A stretch of DNA of 64,000 nt. Source: Halomonas sp. GD1P12. Lineage in GTDB: Bacteria; Pseudomonadota; Gammaproteobacteria; Pseudomonadales; Halomonadaceae. Positions within the stretch are counted from its first letter, which is position 1. Each line of letters starts with the position of its first letter. This document shows, piece after piece, positions 34,536-42,765 of the stretch. Both the position numbers and the translations under genes were made by a program. Under the pieces are notes generated by a model. The model saw nothing but the letters and a program-made list of their open reading frames with translations. It ran no database searches and was not told the origin of the DNA. The stretch lies in assembly GCF_025725645.1 (NCBI RefSeq), contig NZ_CP107007.1, positions 1,364,001-1,428,000 of the forward strand, given 5' to 3'.

Positions 34536-35132
34536 ATGGCTTACGTTAACCCCGTTATTCTTGCTGCGCACAGTGTAAAACTTGAGCCACTAGCGCACGA
34601 CCACGAAGCGGGCCTGCGCGCCGCAGCCGCCGATGGCGAGTTGTGGAATTTACGTGTCACACCGGTGCCTTCACCTGATGAAACACGCGCCTTTATTGAA
34701 ACCGCCTTGAAAGACCGTGAGGCGGGCCACCGTTTTGCGTTTGCCGTTATCGATGAGGCCAGCGGTACCGTGCTGGGTACTACGAGCTATCACGACATTT
34801 TGCCTGAGGTAAAACGGGTGGAAATCGGCCACACCTGGTATGCCAAACGCGCGCAACGTACCCATATCAATACCACCTGTAAGCTGCTGCTGTTGACACA
34901 TGCGTTCGATACGTTGGGTTGTAACGTGGTGGGCTGGCGCACCGACAACTTCAACTACGCAAGCCAACGTGCCATTGAGCGGTTGGGCGCGAAAAAGGAC
35001 GGTGTGATACGCGGGCATAAGCTGCGTCGCGATGGCACCATTCGTGACACGGTGATGTATAGCCTGCGCAGTGGAGAGTGGCCAGAAGTGCGCGCGCATC
35101 TCAACTACTTATTGAGCCAGCCTCGCAGCTAA
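34536..35132 (+). CDS. GNAT family N-acetyltransferase (RimJ/RimL-like)
   Basis: A 198 aa acetyltransferase. It opens with the RimL-like VKLEPLAHDHEAGLRAAAADGELW, has a central EIGHTWYAKRAQRTHINTTCKLLLL covering the acetyl-CoA-binding strand and helix in outline, and NYASQRAIERLGAKKDGVIRGH towards the end, which is typical of the RimJ/RimL group. Its substrate may be a small molecule or protein N-terminus. AGGGAG lies upstream of the ATG. Its GC content is lower than that of the neighbouring core genes, and it stands directly before the cassette array, so it may have been acquired. No clear attC follows it. Confidence 0.85.
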   Translation: MAYVNPVILAAHSVKLEPLAHDHEAGLRAAAADGELWNLRVTPVPSPDETRAFIETALKDREAGHRFAFAVIDEASGTVLGTTSYHDILPEVKRVEIGHTWYAKRAQRTHINTTCKLLLLTHAFDTLGCNVVGWRTDNFNYASQRAIERLGAKKDGVIRGHKLRRDGTIRDTVMYSLRSGEWPEVRAHLNYLLSQPRS

Positions 35133-35302
35133 TCAATAGCGCTCTGGCTCTAATACACACATGGCAATAGGACGCTGGTCAAAGCCCCTCCAATCAAATG
35201 TGCTACAGCCAAAGCGAGAAGGCACACGAATTTTGGATAGAAAGGCAAAATTTTCTTTGCTAGCAATAGGATCAATGAGCTAAATTTGACTTGGTCGGCT
35301 AG

Positions 35303-35343
35303 ATAACCTCAATGAAGCGCCAGCACGTTCATTAAGGTTATGC
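35303..35343. repeat. Attc-like hairpin at the left edge of the cassette array
   Basis: ATAACCTCAATGAA (35303-35316) and TTCATTAAGGTTAT (35328-35341) are complementary apart from one position. The right arm ends in GTTATGC (35337-35343), the shape of an attC R' core. At about 41 bp it is short for an attC. A second GTTATGC at 35363-35369, 20 bp before the first cassette gene, may be the true cassette boundary. Confidence 0.4.
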
Positions 35344-35388
35344 AGTCGGGTATATAGTCATTGTTATGCCTAAAAGGAGTTGCCGAGT

Positions 35389-35826
35389 TTGAGTGAGAAA
35401 AACAACCACTATAAAGAGCTTATGAGCAGAATGAAGTCTGCCCATGAAAAAGGGTTTTATCTCGAAGCATGTTGGTTTGCATATACAGTTCTAGAAGACC
35501 GGCTTCTATCTGCTCTTAAGCAGTCGGGTGGCACTACTTATGCTAACCATCGCCCAATTCGAATGCTAGGTAAAAAAATGCAGGAAATTCGGCAGCGAAA
35601 GCCGAATGACCCGCTACTGGCTGCTTACTTCAACGACCCTCTTATGGATCGTATCCATCAATGGAAAGAAGATCGCAACGATTTAACTCACGCAATGGCT
35701 GATGGCACTAAGTCAATCGCAGAAATAGATAAATCGGCTTATCTGCTCAGTACATCTGGGGCAAAACTAGTCAATGAAGTATGTTCAGCGGCAAGACGGC
35801 TAAAGAAAAATCGTGAAAAGGTATAA
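35389..35826 (+). CDS. Cassette gene 1: HEPN-like protein
   Basis: A 145 aa, mostly helical protein. It starts with TTG at 35389, placed 9 nt after GGAG; an in-frame TTG at 35380 is too close to that Shine-Dalgarno. ACWFAYTVLEDRLLSALKQS and the late motif RNDLTH (Arg96 to His101, R-x4-H) match the HEPN domain pattern, whose Arg and His form the RNase site in many toxin and defence proteins. Fold assignment rests on this motif and helical content only. No antitoxin gene (MNT nucleotidyltransferase) is next to it. It is a cassette gene, bounded on the right by attC at 35831-35910. Confidence 0.65.
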   Translation: MSEKNNHYKELMSRMKSAHEKGFYLEACWFAYTVLEDRLLSALKQSGGTTYANHRPIRMLGKKMQEIRQRKPNDPLLAAYFNDPLMDRIHQWKEDRNDLTHAMADGTKSIAEIDKSAYLLSTSGAKLVNEVCSAARRLKKNREKV

Positions 35827-35830
35827 TAAA

Positions 35831-35910
35831 CCACACAAATTCGTTCCGGCTGCAAAAGGCGCAGCCTCCACCGGACTCGCTAGCGCTCGCCGTTTAGCGG
35901 GGCGTTATGT
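35831..35910 (+). other. attC site of cassette 1
   Basis: It begins at ACACAAATTCG just after the stop codon, contains CCGGCTGC / GCAGCC and CCGG arms, and ends with GGGGCGTTATGT (R' core GTTATGT at 35904-35910). The AATTCGTTC part resembles the L'' side of well-known resistance-cassette attC sites. Confidence 0.65.
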
Positions 35911-35971
35911 GTCGTTTTTATTCATCAGTAATAATTAAACTCTGTTGTTTGATATTTTATAGGAAAAGTTT

Positions 35972-36799
35972 GTGTCATTAATGAGAATGAATCATGTCCG
36001 AAGCGAAATCAAAAAGCTCGCAGACGTGATTAAAAAATTGATTAAAAATTACGACGTTGATTTTATGGAGTATGATGAAAGTTGCCTCAGTGTTGAAAGT
36101 TCATTTGTAGATAGAAAAAATGCTGCACAAGCGAATCAAGATTATGACCTTCTATATGAAATTAATAAAGAAGAGAGAGAGTTTACAGATCTTCAGAAAA
36201 ACCTGAAATCTCTTGGACAGTTCCAAAATGAACTTATGCTCGTAAAACATGTTGCACTAATGGAAAGCATGATTGTGAATTTGTTTTGGTGCTTAACTAA
36301 AATGCTTCAGCACTCAAATTATGAGAAGGAATACTTTTCCGAGGAGGTGAATTTCTCAGATAGTTTCAAGGCTGCTAGCAAAATTAATGAATTGACAAAA
36401 GGAGTGATGAACTTAAAGAAGTATAAATTCTGGTGCCTGTATGAAACCTTAAAGACAATACGGAATGTGGTTGCTCATGGTGATCCACTCTTTGTAATCA
36501 CTTATAGAAGGGTTGAAAAATTCAATAGTAAAATCAATCTTATTCAATTGAGCTCTGAAAAGAATGAATGCGTACATACTAAGAATATGTGTCCAAGCAA
36601 GCTTCACCCTACGTATGATAGCAAATCTAAATGGTACTGTTGCTTAAAAAGTGATTTGCATGGGCTAGTTCAGTTGAATGAGATGTGTCTTGAGTTTGTT
36701 GAAGATGTCAGGAGTTCATATATTAGCTATGGTAAAAGCAATGGTATGTCTACTCATGAAATCTATGGCTGCCTTCCCGTAAACTCACAACGACGATAG
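35972..36799 (+). CDS. Cassette gene 2: HEPN-like protein of unknown function
   Basis: A 275 aa, Lys- and Asn-rich protein from an AT-rich gene. The GTG at 35972 is chosen because AGGAAAAG lies about 7 nt upstream; ATG at 35981 is the alternative. Residues 55-110 are helical and partly coiled. The segment LYETLKTIRNVVAHGDPLF holds RNVVAH (Arg164 to His169), the R-x4-H HEPN pattern, as in the neighbouring cassette. After it are Cys pairs (ECVHTKNMC and KWYCC) that could bind zinc. No homologous family is recognised. A toxin or anti-phage RNase role is inferred from the motif and the cassette setting only. Confidence 0.6.
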   Translation: MSLMRMNHVRSEIKKLADVIKKLIKNYDVDFMEYDESCLSVESSFVDRKNAAQANQDYDLLYEINKEEREFTDLQKNLKSLGQFQNELMLVKHVALMESMIVNLFWCLTKMLQHSNYEKEYFSEEVNFSDSFKAASKINELTKGVMNLKKYKFWCLYETLKTIRNVVAHGDPLFVITYRRVEKFNSKINLIQLSSEKNECVHTKNMCPSKLHPTYDSKSKWYCCLKSDLHGLVQLNEMCLEFVEDVRSSYISYGKSNGMSTHEIYGCLPVNSQRR

Positions 36800-36800
36800 T

Positions 36801-36903
36801 CACACCTCAAAAAAGCAATCAAGCGGCATAAATAAGCTTGGCCTGTTTCGCTGTACTCACAATTATAGCCAAGCTTATTTTTCCGCTTATTGCGGCGTTA
36901 TAA
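36801..36903 (+). other. attC site of cassette 2
   Basis: Perfect 12 bp arms AATAAGCTTGGC (36831-36842) and GCCAAGCTTATT (36868-36879). Outer arms GCAATCAAGCGG (36814-36825) and CCGCTTATTGC (36883-36893) pair with one extra C, the extrahelical-base pattern expected of attC. It ends GGCGTTATAA (R' core at 36897-36903). Confidence 0.75.
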
Positions 36904-36917
36904 ATGGAGATTAAATT

Positions 36918-37949
36918 ATGAAGGTAATATCACTCTTTAACCACAAGGGCGGAGTTAGTAAGACAACTACAGCATTCAATCTCGGATGGATGCTGGGAGA
37001 GCTAGGACACAAAACTCTTGTGGTAGACGCAGACCCACAATGCAACCTTACCGCATTAGTGCTAGACTATAATTCAGTCGACGATATTGAGGACTACTAT
37101 TCAAAGAACCCGGGATGTGACCTTTCGACGGGACTTCAACCGGTAATGTCTGGCAGATTGACTGGTCTTGTTGCGGGAAGTCCTGCAAGAACTGAAAACC
37201 CCAATCTATATATTTATTGCGGAAATTTGGCTCTCTCGGAGATCGAAACGCAAGTTAGTGTTGCTTTAACTACCAGCACTGCAATACCCGCGATTAAGAA
37301 CTTGCCCGGAAGCATTGGAGAATTGCTTAGAATAACCGGTAAAGAGCATGAATTTGACTACATAATAATAGATATGAGCCCAAGTGTTGGTGCTTTGAAT
37401 GAATGTTTACTGATGTCAAGCGACTATTTTATTGTTCCAACGTCTCCTGATTTTTTCTGTGCTCAAGCTATCAAGTCACTTTCGAACGTGGTTCCCCGAT
37501 GGAACGCTGATGTTGCTCCGTTCAGAGACGCGACAGTTGACTATCGGTTGCCAGAAAATCCACCAAAGTTTATTGGTTTTATTTCTCAAAGATATAGGCC
37601 ACGTAGTGGCGCACCAGCAAAATCTTTTCAGCGATGGATTGATGTTATTAAGGAAACCGTTTCAACCAAACTTATTCCATCACTTCACCCAATAGGAATG
37701 ACGATATCTGAGAAAGACTTTAACAAATACTCGAAGACTGGAGAGCCGTTTAATCTTGCTAATATTGCAGACTTTAATTCGCTGATTGCGCAGTCTCAAA
37801 AATTTAATGTTCCAATATTTGCATTAACTGATGACCAACTTGAGCAGGGTGGTGTGATACTTGACAATATGAAAGAAAGTAGAGAGAACTTTAAATTAGT
37901 GTTTCGACAAATGGCCGAAGAAATTCATGAAATGACAGAGAATCTATAA
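36918..37949 (+). CDS. Cassette gene 3: ParA/MinD-type ATPase
   Basis: A 343 aa deviant-Walker ATPase. Walker A is FNHKGGVSKTTTAFNLG (residues 7-23, KGGVSKT with the signature first lysine), then VVDADPQCNLT (Walker A' region), and YIIIDMSPSVGALNECLL (Walker B). The C-terminal ~130 residues are unlike chromosomal ParA and lack a DNA-binding HTH. No ParB or parS-like repeat is nearby, so plasmid or chromosome partition is unlikely. ParA-like ATPases also occur as single genes that position other machines, and some occur in defence loci. The ATG at 36918 is 15 bp after the cassette core, a normal cassette layout. Confidence 0.8.
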   Translation: MKVISLFNHKGGVSKTTTAFNLGWMLGELGHKTLVVDADPQCNLTALVLDYNSVDDIEDYYSKNPGCDLSTGLQPVMSGRLTGLVAGSPARTENPNLYIYCGNLALSEIETQVSVALTTSTAIPAIKNLPGSIGELLRITGKEHEFDYIIIDMSPSVGALNECLLMSSDYFIVPTSPDFFCAQAIKSLSNVVPRWNADVAPFRDATVDYRLPENPPKFIGFISQRYRPRSGAPAKSFQRWIDVIKETVSTKLIPSLHPIGMTISEKDFNKYSKTGEPFNLANIADFNSLIAQSQKFNVPIFALTDDQLEQGGVILDNMKESRENFKLVFRQMAEEIHEMTENL

Positions 37950-38028
37950 CCAAGCCAATTACGGCGACGGCTACTGCATTGCGGCTTCGCCTCCATTCAG
38001 TAGCCGCGCATACTGGCCGGCGTTATCA
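37945..38028 (+). other. attC site of cassette 3
   Basis: It starts at TATAACC, overlapping the stop codon of the ATPase gene. Inner arms CGGCTACTG (37968-37976) and CAGTAGCCG (37998-38006) are perfect. It ends GGCCGGCGTTATCA (R' core GTTATCA at 38022-38028). The outer arms (AGCCAATTACGGCG and its partner) pair imperfectly, as in other attC sites. The 208 bp from here to the pgi stop hold only the pgi terminator and no gene. Confidence 0.75.
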
Positions 38029-38174
38029 CATTTATTTAGGATCACCTGCTAGAATTTATTTTAAAACGCTAAAAACCGTAGGTACTGTGCTTAATATCGA
38101 ATTCGGGAGGTAAAGGTCGGACCCGGTAAAAAAGCGATAAATAGAGTAGAGCCTGCACTACTCAACAGAGTAGT

Positions 38175-38205
38175 AAAAATGCCTCGGCAAACGCCAAGGC
38201 ATTTT
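38175..38205 (-). terminator. Intrinsic terminator of pgi
   Basis: On the minus strand AATGCCTTGGC and GCCGAGGCATT pair with one mismatch, followed by a T-run. The reverse side has a T-run as well, so it may also stop transcription coming from the cassette array. Confidence 0.8.
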
Positions 38206-38236
38206 GCGTGCCATCGTTTAAAACGGTTTTATCAGC

Positions 38237-39895
38237 TTACCCTTTCTTTTTTCCGGCCTTCTTACCACTTTCCGCTTGGCCATCCTCCTCAGCACTACCA
38301 CCCGGAAAATGCCCCCGCACCAGCTCCAAAAGCCCCTGCGTCGAAGCGTCAAAATCCGCCGCGTTGGTATCAATACGCTCACTGATTTCGCCGGCAATAC
38401 GCTTGCCAAGCTGTACGCCCCATTGGTCGAACGAGTTGATATTCCAGATCACGCCCTGGACGAACACCTTGTGCTCGTAAAGCGCGATCAGCGCGCCCAG
38501 GTTTTTCGGCGTCAGTTCGTCGAGCAGTAGGGTGCTGGAGGGGCGGTTGCCGGGGCAGCTGTAGGGGTCCTGGCTGAGTTCCTGGCCGGCGCTTTGGCTG
38601 CCTTCCATGAAGGCGTTGGCCTGGGCGAGCATGTTGGTCAAGAGCGCGAAGTGGTGCTCCTCCATGCCGGGCTCGGGTTTGAGTGAGGCGATGAAGTCGA
38701 TCGGCACGTAGCGCGTGCCCTGGTGCAGCAGCTGGAAAAACGCGTGCTGACCGTTGGAGCCGGTCTGGCCCCAGACGATCGGCCCGGTCTTGTAGTTGAC
38801 CGGGTGGCCGAAGATATCCACCGATTTGCCGTTGGACTCCATGTCCAGCTGCTGCAAAAACGACGGCAGCTGGTTCAGCGCCTGGTCGTAAGGCACGATG
38901 GCCTGGGTCTCGGCCCCGATGAAGTTGATGTACCAGATGCCGATCAGCGCCATCAGCACCGGCATGTTCTGGGAGAAGGGCGCCTCGATGAAGTGGCGAT
39001 CCATCTCGTGAGCGCCTTCCAGCAGCTCGATGAAGCCCTCGAAGCCGATGGAGAGCGCGATCGGCAGGCCAATCGATGACCACATGGAGTAGCGCCCGCC
39101 CACCCAGGCCCAGAACTCGAACACGTTCTCTTCACGAATGCCGAATTCCATCGCCGCTTTGCGGTTGGTGGAAGCCGCAATGAAGTGCGCGCCAACGTCG
39201 GCGTCATCCCCGGCGTTCTCCAGAAACCAGCGCCGCGCGGTCTTGGCGTTCAGAAGCGTCTCCTGGGTGGAGAAGGTCTTGGTCGAGACGATGAACAGCG
39301 TGGTCGCCGGGTCGAGCCGTGAGAGCACCTTCTGGATGTGGGTGCCGTCGACGTTGGAGACGAAGTGAAAGTGAAGCTCCGGGTGGCGGTACTTCAGAAG
39401 GGCGCGCACCGCCATGTTGGGGCCCAGGTCCGAGCCGCCGATGCCGATGTTGACCACGTCCTTGATGGGTTTGCCGCTGTAGCCTTTCCACTCGCCGCTT
39501 CTGACCGCCTCGGAAAAGCGCTTGATCTGCTCGCGGGTGCGGGTGATCTCCGGCATCACGTCCTCGCCATCCACGTACACCGGCTCGTCGCCGGGGTTTC
39601 TGAGCGCGGTGTGCAGTACCGGGCGGTTCTCGGTGACGTTGATGATGTCGCCGGAGAACATCTGCGCCCGGCGCTGAACCAGCGCGGAGTGGTCGGCCAG
39701 CTCCAGCAGTTTGGTCAGCACGTCGTCGGAGACGTGATGCTTGGAGTAGTCCAGAAACAGCCCGCCCACGCGCAGGCTCATTTTTTCGAAGCGCTTTGGG
39801 TCGCTGGCAAAGTAGTCGCGAATGCGGTCGTGATAAGTTTTATCGCGCAGGCGCTCGAGGGCCTGCCAGGTGACGCTGCGGGTGAGTTGGAACAT
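38237..39895 (-). CDS. pgi: Glucose-6-phosphate isomerase
   Basis: Interconverts glucose 6-phosphate and fructose 6-phosphate in the cytoplasm. The 552 aa protein has the usual length and the two family signatures: VGGRYSMWSSIGL and GPIVWGQTGSNGQHAFFQLL with the catalytic Glu region. Ser/Thr phosphate-binding residues lie in VSTKTFSTQET. A short Lys/Gly-rich tail (GKKAGKKKG) is unusual. A HexR-like palindrome lies 57-71 nt upstream of the start, so control by HexR together with pyk and gap is inferred. It is a single gene with its own terminator. Confidence 0.95.
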   Translation of the reverse strand: MFQLTRSVTWQALERLRDKTYHDRIRDYFASDPKRFEKMSLRVGGLFLDYSKHHVSDDVLTKLLELADHSALVQRRAQMFSGDIINVTENRPVLHTALRNPGDEPVYVDGEDVMPEITRTREQIKRFSEAVRSGEWKGYSGKPIKDVVNIGIGGSDLGPNMAVRALLKYRHPELHFHFVSNVDGTHIQKVLSRLDPATTLFIVSTKTFSTQETLLNAKTARRWFLENAGDDADVGAHFIAASTNRKAAMEFGIREENVFEFWAWVGGRYSMWSSIGLPIALSIGFEGFIELLEGAHEMDRHFIEAPFSQNMPVLMALIGIWYINFIGAETQAIVPYDQALNQLPSFLQQLDMESNGKSVDIFGHPVNYKTGPIVWGQTGSNGQHAFFQLLHQGTRYVPIDFIASLKPEPGMEEHHFALLTNMLAQANAFMEGSQSAGQELSQDPYSCPGNRPSSTLLLDELTPKNLGALIALYEHKVFVQGVIWNINSFDQWGVQLGKRIAGEISERIDTNAADFDASTQGLLELVRGHFPGGSAEEDGQAESGKKAGKKKG

Positions 39896-39951
39896 GGGCA
39901 GAAGTACCTTATTGAAAGCGCTGGCCGGTCAGTCGCCAGCGCGTATTGTTG

Positions 39952-39966
39952 TGTAAAAATACTACA
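39952..39966 (-). promoter_or_regulatory. HexR-like operator before pgi
   Basis: TGTAAAAATACTACA matches 14 of 15 positions of the HexR consensus TGTARTWWWAYTACA (from memory of comparative studies in gammaproteobacteria). Its place is upstream of the minus-strand pgi start. Confidence 0.6.
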
Positions 39967-39995
39967 TAAAACATGGTGGAGCGCAAACGCCGGGC

Positions 39996-40045
39996 AAAAA
40001 AAAGCGCCTTTAACGTAATAAAACCAACCGTTAAGGCGCTTTTTC
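39996..40045 (-). terminator. Intrinsic terminator of the fruBKA operon
   Basis: On the minus strand GCGCCTTAACG pairs with CGTTAAAGGCGC (one bulge) around a loop, followed by eight T. It closes the operon downstream of fruA. Confidence 0.85.
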
Positions 40046-40057
40046 AATCATGTGAGC

Positions 40058-41800
40058 TTAGCTTGCCACGACCACCTGCGCCGCGCCGCGCTTCAAAAAG
40101 GCGTAGCTCACCGCGGTAATCAGCGAACCTATGATGATCGCGCCCAGGTAGAGCAGTACGGGGGTGATCGCGCCGGGAATCAGAAGCACGAAGATGCCGC
40201 CGTGGGGCGCCATCAGCTTGGCGCCGACCAGCATCGAGAGCGCGCCGGTCACCGCGCCGCCGGCGATGCAGCAGGGGATCACGCGCAGCGGGTCCTTGGC
40301 GGCGAAGGGAATCGCGCCTTCGCTGATAAAGCACAGCCCGAGCACGAAGGAGGCCTTGCCCGCTTCACGCTCGGCGGGGGCGTACTTGTAGCGCGCCAGA
40401 ACGCTTGCGAGCCCCATGCCGATCGGCGGCACCATGCCGGCGGCCATGACCGCCGCCATCGGCCCATAGGTGTTCGAGGCGATCAGGCCTACTCCGAAGG
40501 TGTAGGCGGCCTTGTTGATCGGCCCGCCCAGGTCGACGCACATCATCGTACCCAGCAAGAGCCCGAGGATGACCGCGTTGGTCGAATCGAGCGACTCTAG
40601 ATAGTTCTCCAGCGCCGTCAGCAGGGCGGCGACCGGTTCGCCGATGATGTACACCATCACCAGCCCCGTGATCAAACTCGCGACAAACGGAATGATCAGA
40701 ATGGGCTTGAGCGACTCGACGCTTGAGGGAAGCTTCACGCCGCGGGTGACGGCCAGCGCCACGTAGCCCGCGAGAAAACCAGCGAGAATACCGCCGATAA
40801 AGCCGGAGCCGATGTCGGCGGCGAGCATCCCGCCGATCAGCCCCGGCGCGATCCCTGGCCGGTCGGCGATGGAGTAGGCGATATAGCCCGCCAGCACCGG
40901 TACGATCAGCCCCATGGCGCTGCCGCCGATCTGCATCAAGGCGGCTGCCAGTGTTCCGGGCTCTTCGAACGCCTCGATACCGAACACGAACGACAGCGCA
41001 ATGATCAGCCCGCCCGCCACCACCATCGGCAGCATGAACGACACCCCGGTGAGCAGGTGCTTGTAAACACCTTTCTCCTTGAGGCTTTTGGTCTGGCTGG
41101 AAGCGGGGGCGGCAGCGCCGCCATCCTCTACGCTGGCATCAGCCAGCGCCGCTTCGATGGTCACCTGGGGCTTTTTGAGCGCCGTGCCGGTGGAGGTGCG
41201 ATAGACCCGCTTGCCCGCAAAGCGCGTGGGGTCGACCTCGATATCGCAGGCGAGGATCACCACGTCGGCCCGGGCGATCTCTTCTTCCGTGAGCTGATCC
41301 TGAGCGCCGACCGAGCCCTGGGTTTCTACGCGAATCGCGTGGCCAAGCGCGCGGCCCGCCTCGCTGAGCGCCTCGGCGGCCATGAACGTGTGGGCCACGC
41401 CGGTGGGGCAGGCGGTAACCGCCACGATGCGTTTGGCGCCCGTGCCCGCAGTGTCGGCGGGTTCGGCGTCGGCCGGCATTGGGGCCGGGGTGTAAAGCGG
41501 CGCCTCGCGCTTGGCGGTGGCGAGAAATGCGGCCGGGTCCGGCAGTGCCTGTTGAATGCTGCCGTGATAGAGCCGCTTGCCTTCGAAGCGGGCCGGGTCC
41601 GGCACCTGCTCGGCGGCCACCACGATCAGATCAGAAGCGTCGATTTGCTCGCGGCTGGCCTGCTCGACCGGGGCCAGCTCGCCGTGCATCTCGACGTGCG
41701 CCTGCCAGCCAAGCCGCGTGGCGGCCTGCTCCAGGCGCCGGGCGGCAAGAAAGGTGGTCGCCATACCGCTGGGGCAGTTGGTGATGAGAATAACGTTCAT
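40058..41800 (-). CDS. fruA: Fructose PTS permease, IIB'-IIB-IIC
   Basis: Imports fructose and phosphorylates it to fructose 1-phosphate at the inner membrane. The 580 aa protein has two IIB domains: the first (1-100) with NCPSG and Cys9, the second (122-225) with the phosphorylated Cys131 in TACPTGVAHTFMAAE. A nine- or ten-helix IIC domain (about 245-575) contains LGGPINKAAYTFGVGL and EGAIPFAAKDPLRVIP, the sugar-binding loop. Last gene of the operon fruB-fruK-fruA; it follows fruK with a 4 bp overlap. Confidence 0.95.
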   Translation of the reverse strand: MNVILITNCPSGMATTFLAARRLEQAATRLGWQAHVEMHGELAPVEQASREQIDASDLIVVAAEQVPDPARFEGKRLYHGSIQQALPDPAAFLATAKREAPLYTPAPMPADAEPADTAGTGAKRIVAVTACPTGVAHTFMAAEALSEAGRALGHAIRVETQGSVGAQDQLTEEEIARADVVILACDIEVDPTRFAGKRVYRTSTGTALKKPQVTIEAALADASVEDGGAAAPASSQTKSLKEKGVYKHLLTGVSFMLPMVVAGGLIIALSFVFGIEAFEEPGTLAAALMQIGGSAMGLIVPVLAGYIAYSIADRPGIAPGLIGGMLAADIGSGFIGGILAGFLAGYVALAVTRGVKLPSSVESLKPILIIPFVASLITGLVMVYIIGEPVAALLTALENYLESLDSTNAVILGLLLGTMMCVDLGGPINKAAYTFGVGLIASNTYGPMAAVMAAGMVPPIGMGLASVLARYKYAPAEREAGKASFVLGLCFISEGAIPFAAKDPLRVIPCCIAGGAVTGALSMLVGAKLMAPHGGIFVLLIPGAITPVLLYLGAIIIGSLITAVSYAFLKRGAAQVVVAS

Positions 41801-42765
41801 TGAAAGGCTCCCTCGGGACTACCGGCGTGCAGGCGCTCGACGTGAGTCTCTTGTTCCAGGGTTGAAAAGTCGCGGGCATCGGGGTCGCCAACGCCTGGGT
41901 GGCGCACCGACTCCGCGGAAAGCGCCGTTGCAAAGCGAAGGGTCTGCTCTGGCGGCCACTGGCTGAGCAGACCGTGCAGCATGGCGGCCACGAACGTATC
42001 GCCGGCGCCCACGGTGTTGACCGGGCGAACGCGCGGCGGCGTCGTGCGCCAAGCGCCCTGGGCGTTGACCCAAGTGACGCCGTGTTCACCGGCGGAGAGA
42101 AGCGCGTGGTCGATCCCCGCCCGGTGCAGGCGCTGGGTCGCCTCAAGGCGACGCTCGGCGGTGTCGAGCGGCTTTCCCGCCCAGTCGGCAAGCTCGAGCT
42201 CGTTGGGCTTGACCGCGGCTGGGGCGATGTCGATGGCGCACTTGAGCGCTTCATTGCTGGTATCGACCCAGAGCGGCACGCCGGTGGCCTTGAGCCGGCG
42301 TAACAGATCGCCGAACGCCTCGAGGTCGAGCCCCGGCGGTAGGCTCCCGGCCAGCACCAGCGCGTCGAGCGGTGCGGCCTTTTGCGCGTTTTCCACCGTG
42401 GCGATCAGCGCAGCGATTGAGTTGGCGTCGACCGCGATGCCGGGGCCGTTGATGTCGGTGACCCGGCCGCTTTTTTCGGCAAGCTTGGCGTTGATGCGGG
42501 TTTCCCCCGGCACGCGCAAGAACGCATCGGTGAGGCTGAGCTGTTCGAAGGCGCGCTTGAAAGGGCCGTCGTTATCGGCGCCGAGAAAGCCGCCCACGAT
42601 CACTTCATGGCCGAGCCCGGCCAGCACCCGCGCCACGTTGACGCCCTTGCCCGCGGCGTCGAGCTGGGCGTGATGCGGGCGGTTGACCGCGCCGGGTGCC
42701 AGCGTATCGAGGGCGAAGGCAAGATCCAGCGCCGGGTTGAGCGTCAGCGTCATGATCCGCGCCAT
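41797..42765 (-). CDS. fruK: 1-phosphofructokinase
   Basis: Phosphorylates fructose 1-phosphate to fructose 1,6-bisphosphate. The 322 aa PfkB-family protein has AAGKGVNVARVLAGLG near the N-terminus (sugar-binding Gly-rich region) and NTVGAGDTFVAAML at the C-terminal side (anion hole and catalytic Asp). The start overlaps the fruB stop by one base (TGATG), and the stop overlaps the fruA start (ATGA). Confidence 0.95.
   Translation of the reverse strand: MARIMTLTLNPALDLAFALDTLAPGAVNRPHHAQLDAAGKGVNVARVLAGLGHEVIVGGFLGADNDGPFKRAFEQLSLTDAFLRVPGETRINAKLAEKSGRVTDINGPGIAVDANSIAALIATVENAQKAAPLDALVLAGSLPPGLDLEAFGDLLRRLKATGVPLWVDTSNEALKCAIDIAPAAVKPNELELADWAGKPLDTAERRLEATQRLHRAGIDHALLSAGEHGVTWVNAQGAWRTTPPRVRPVNTVGAGDTFVAAMLHGLLSQWPPEQTLRFATALSAESVRHPGVGDPDARDFSTLEQETHVERLHAGSPEGAFQ

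Larger units (their letters stand above)
35363..38028 (+). mobile_element. Integron-type gene cassette array without integrase (CALIN)
   Basis: Three AT-rich, co-oriented single genes are each followed by an attC-like inverted repeat ending in GCGTTAT (R' cores at 35904, 36897 and 38022). Base composition is sharply unlike the GC-rich flanks (autotransporter and GNAT on the left, pgi on the right). No intI gene is in the window. The cassettes are about 0.54, 0.99 and 1.13 kb. Confidence 0.75.

Noticed and set aside
34536..35132. GNAT gene considered as a fourth integron cassette.
   Set aside because: The gap after it has no attC of normal size, only a short hairpin 170 bp downstream, so membership is not supported.
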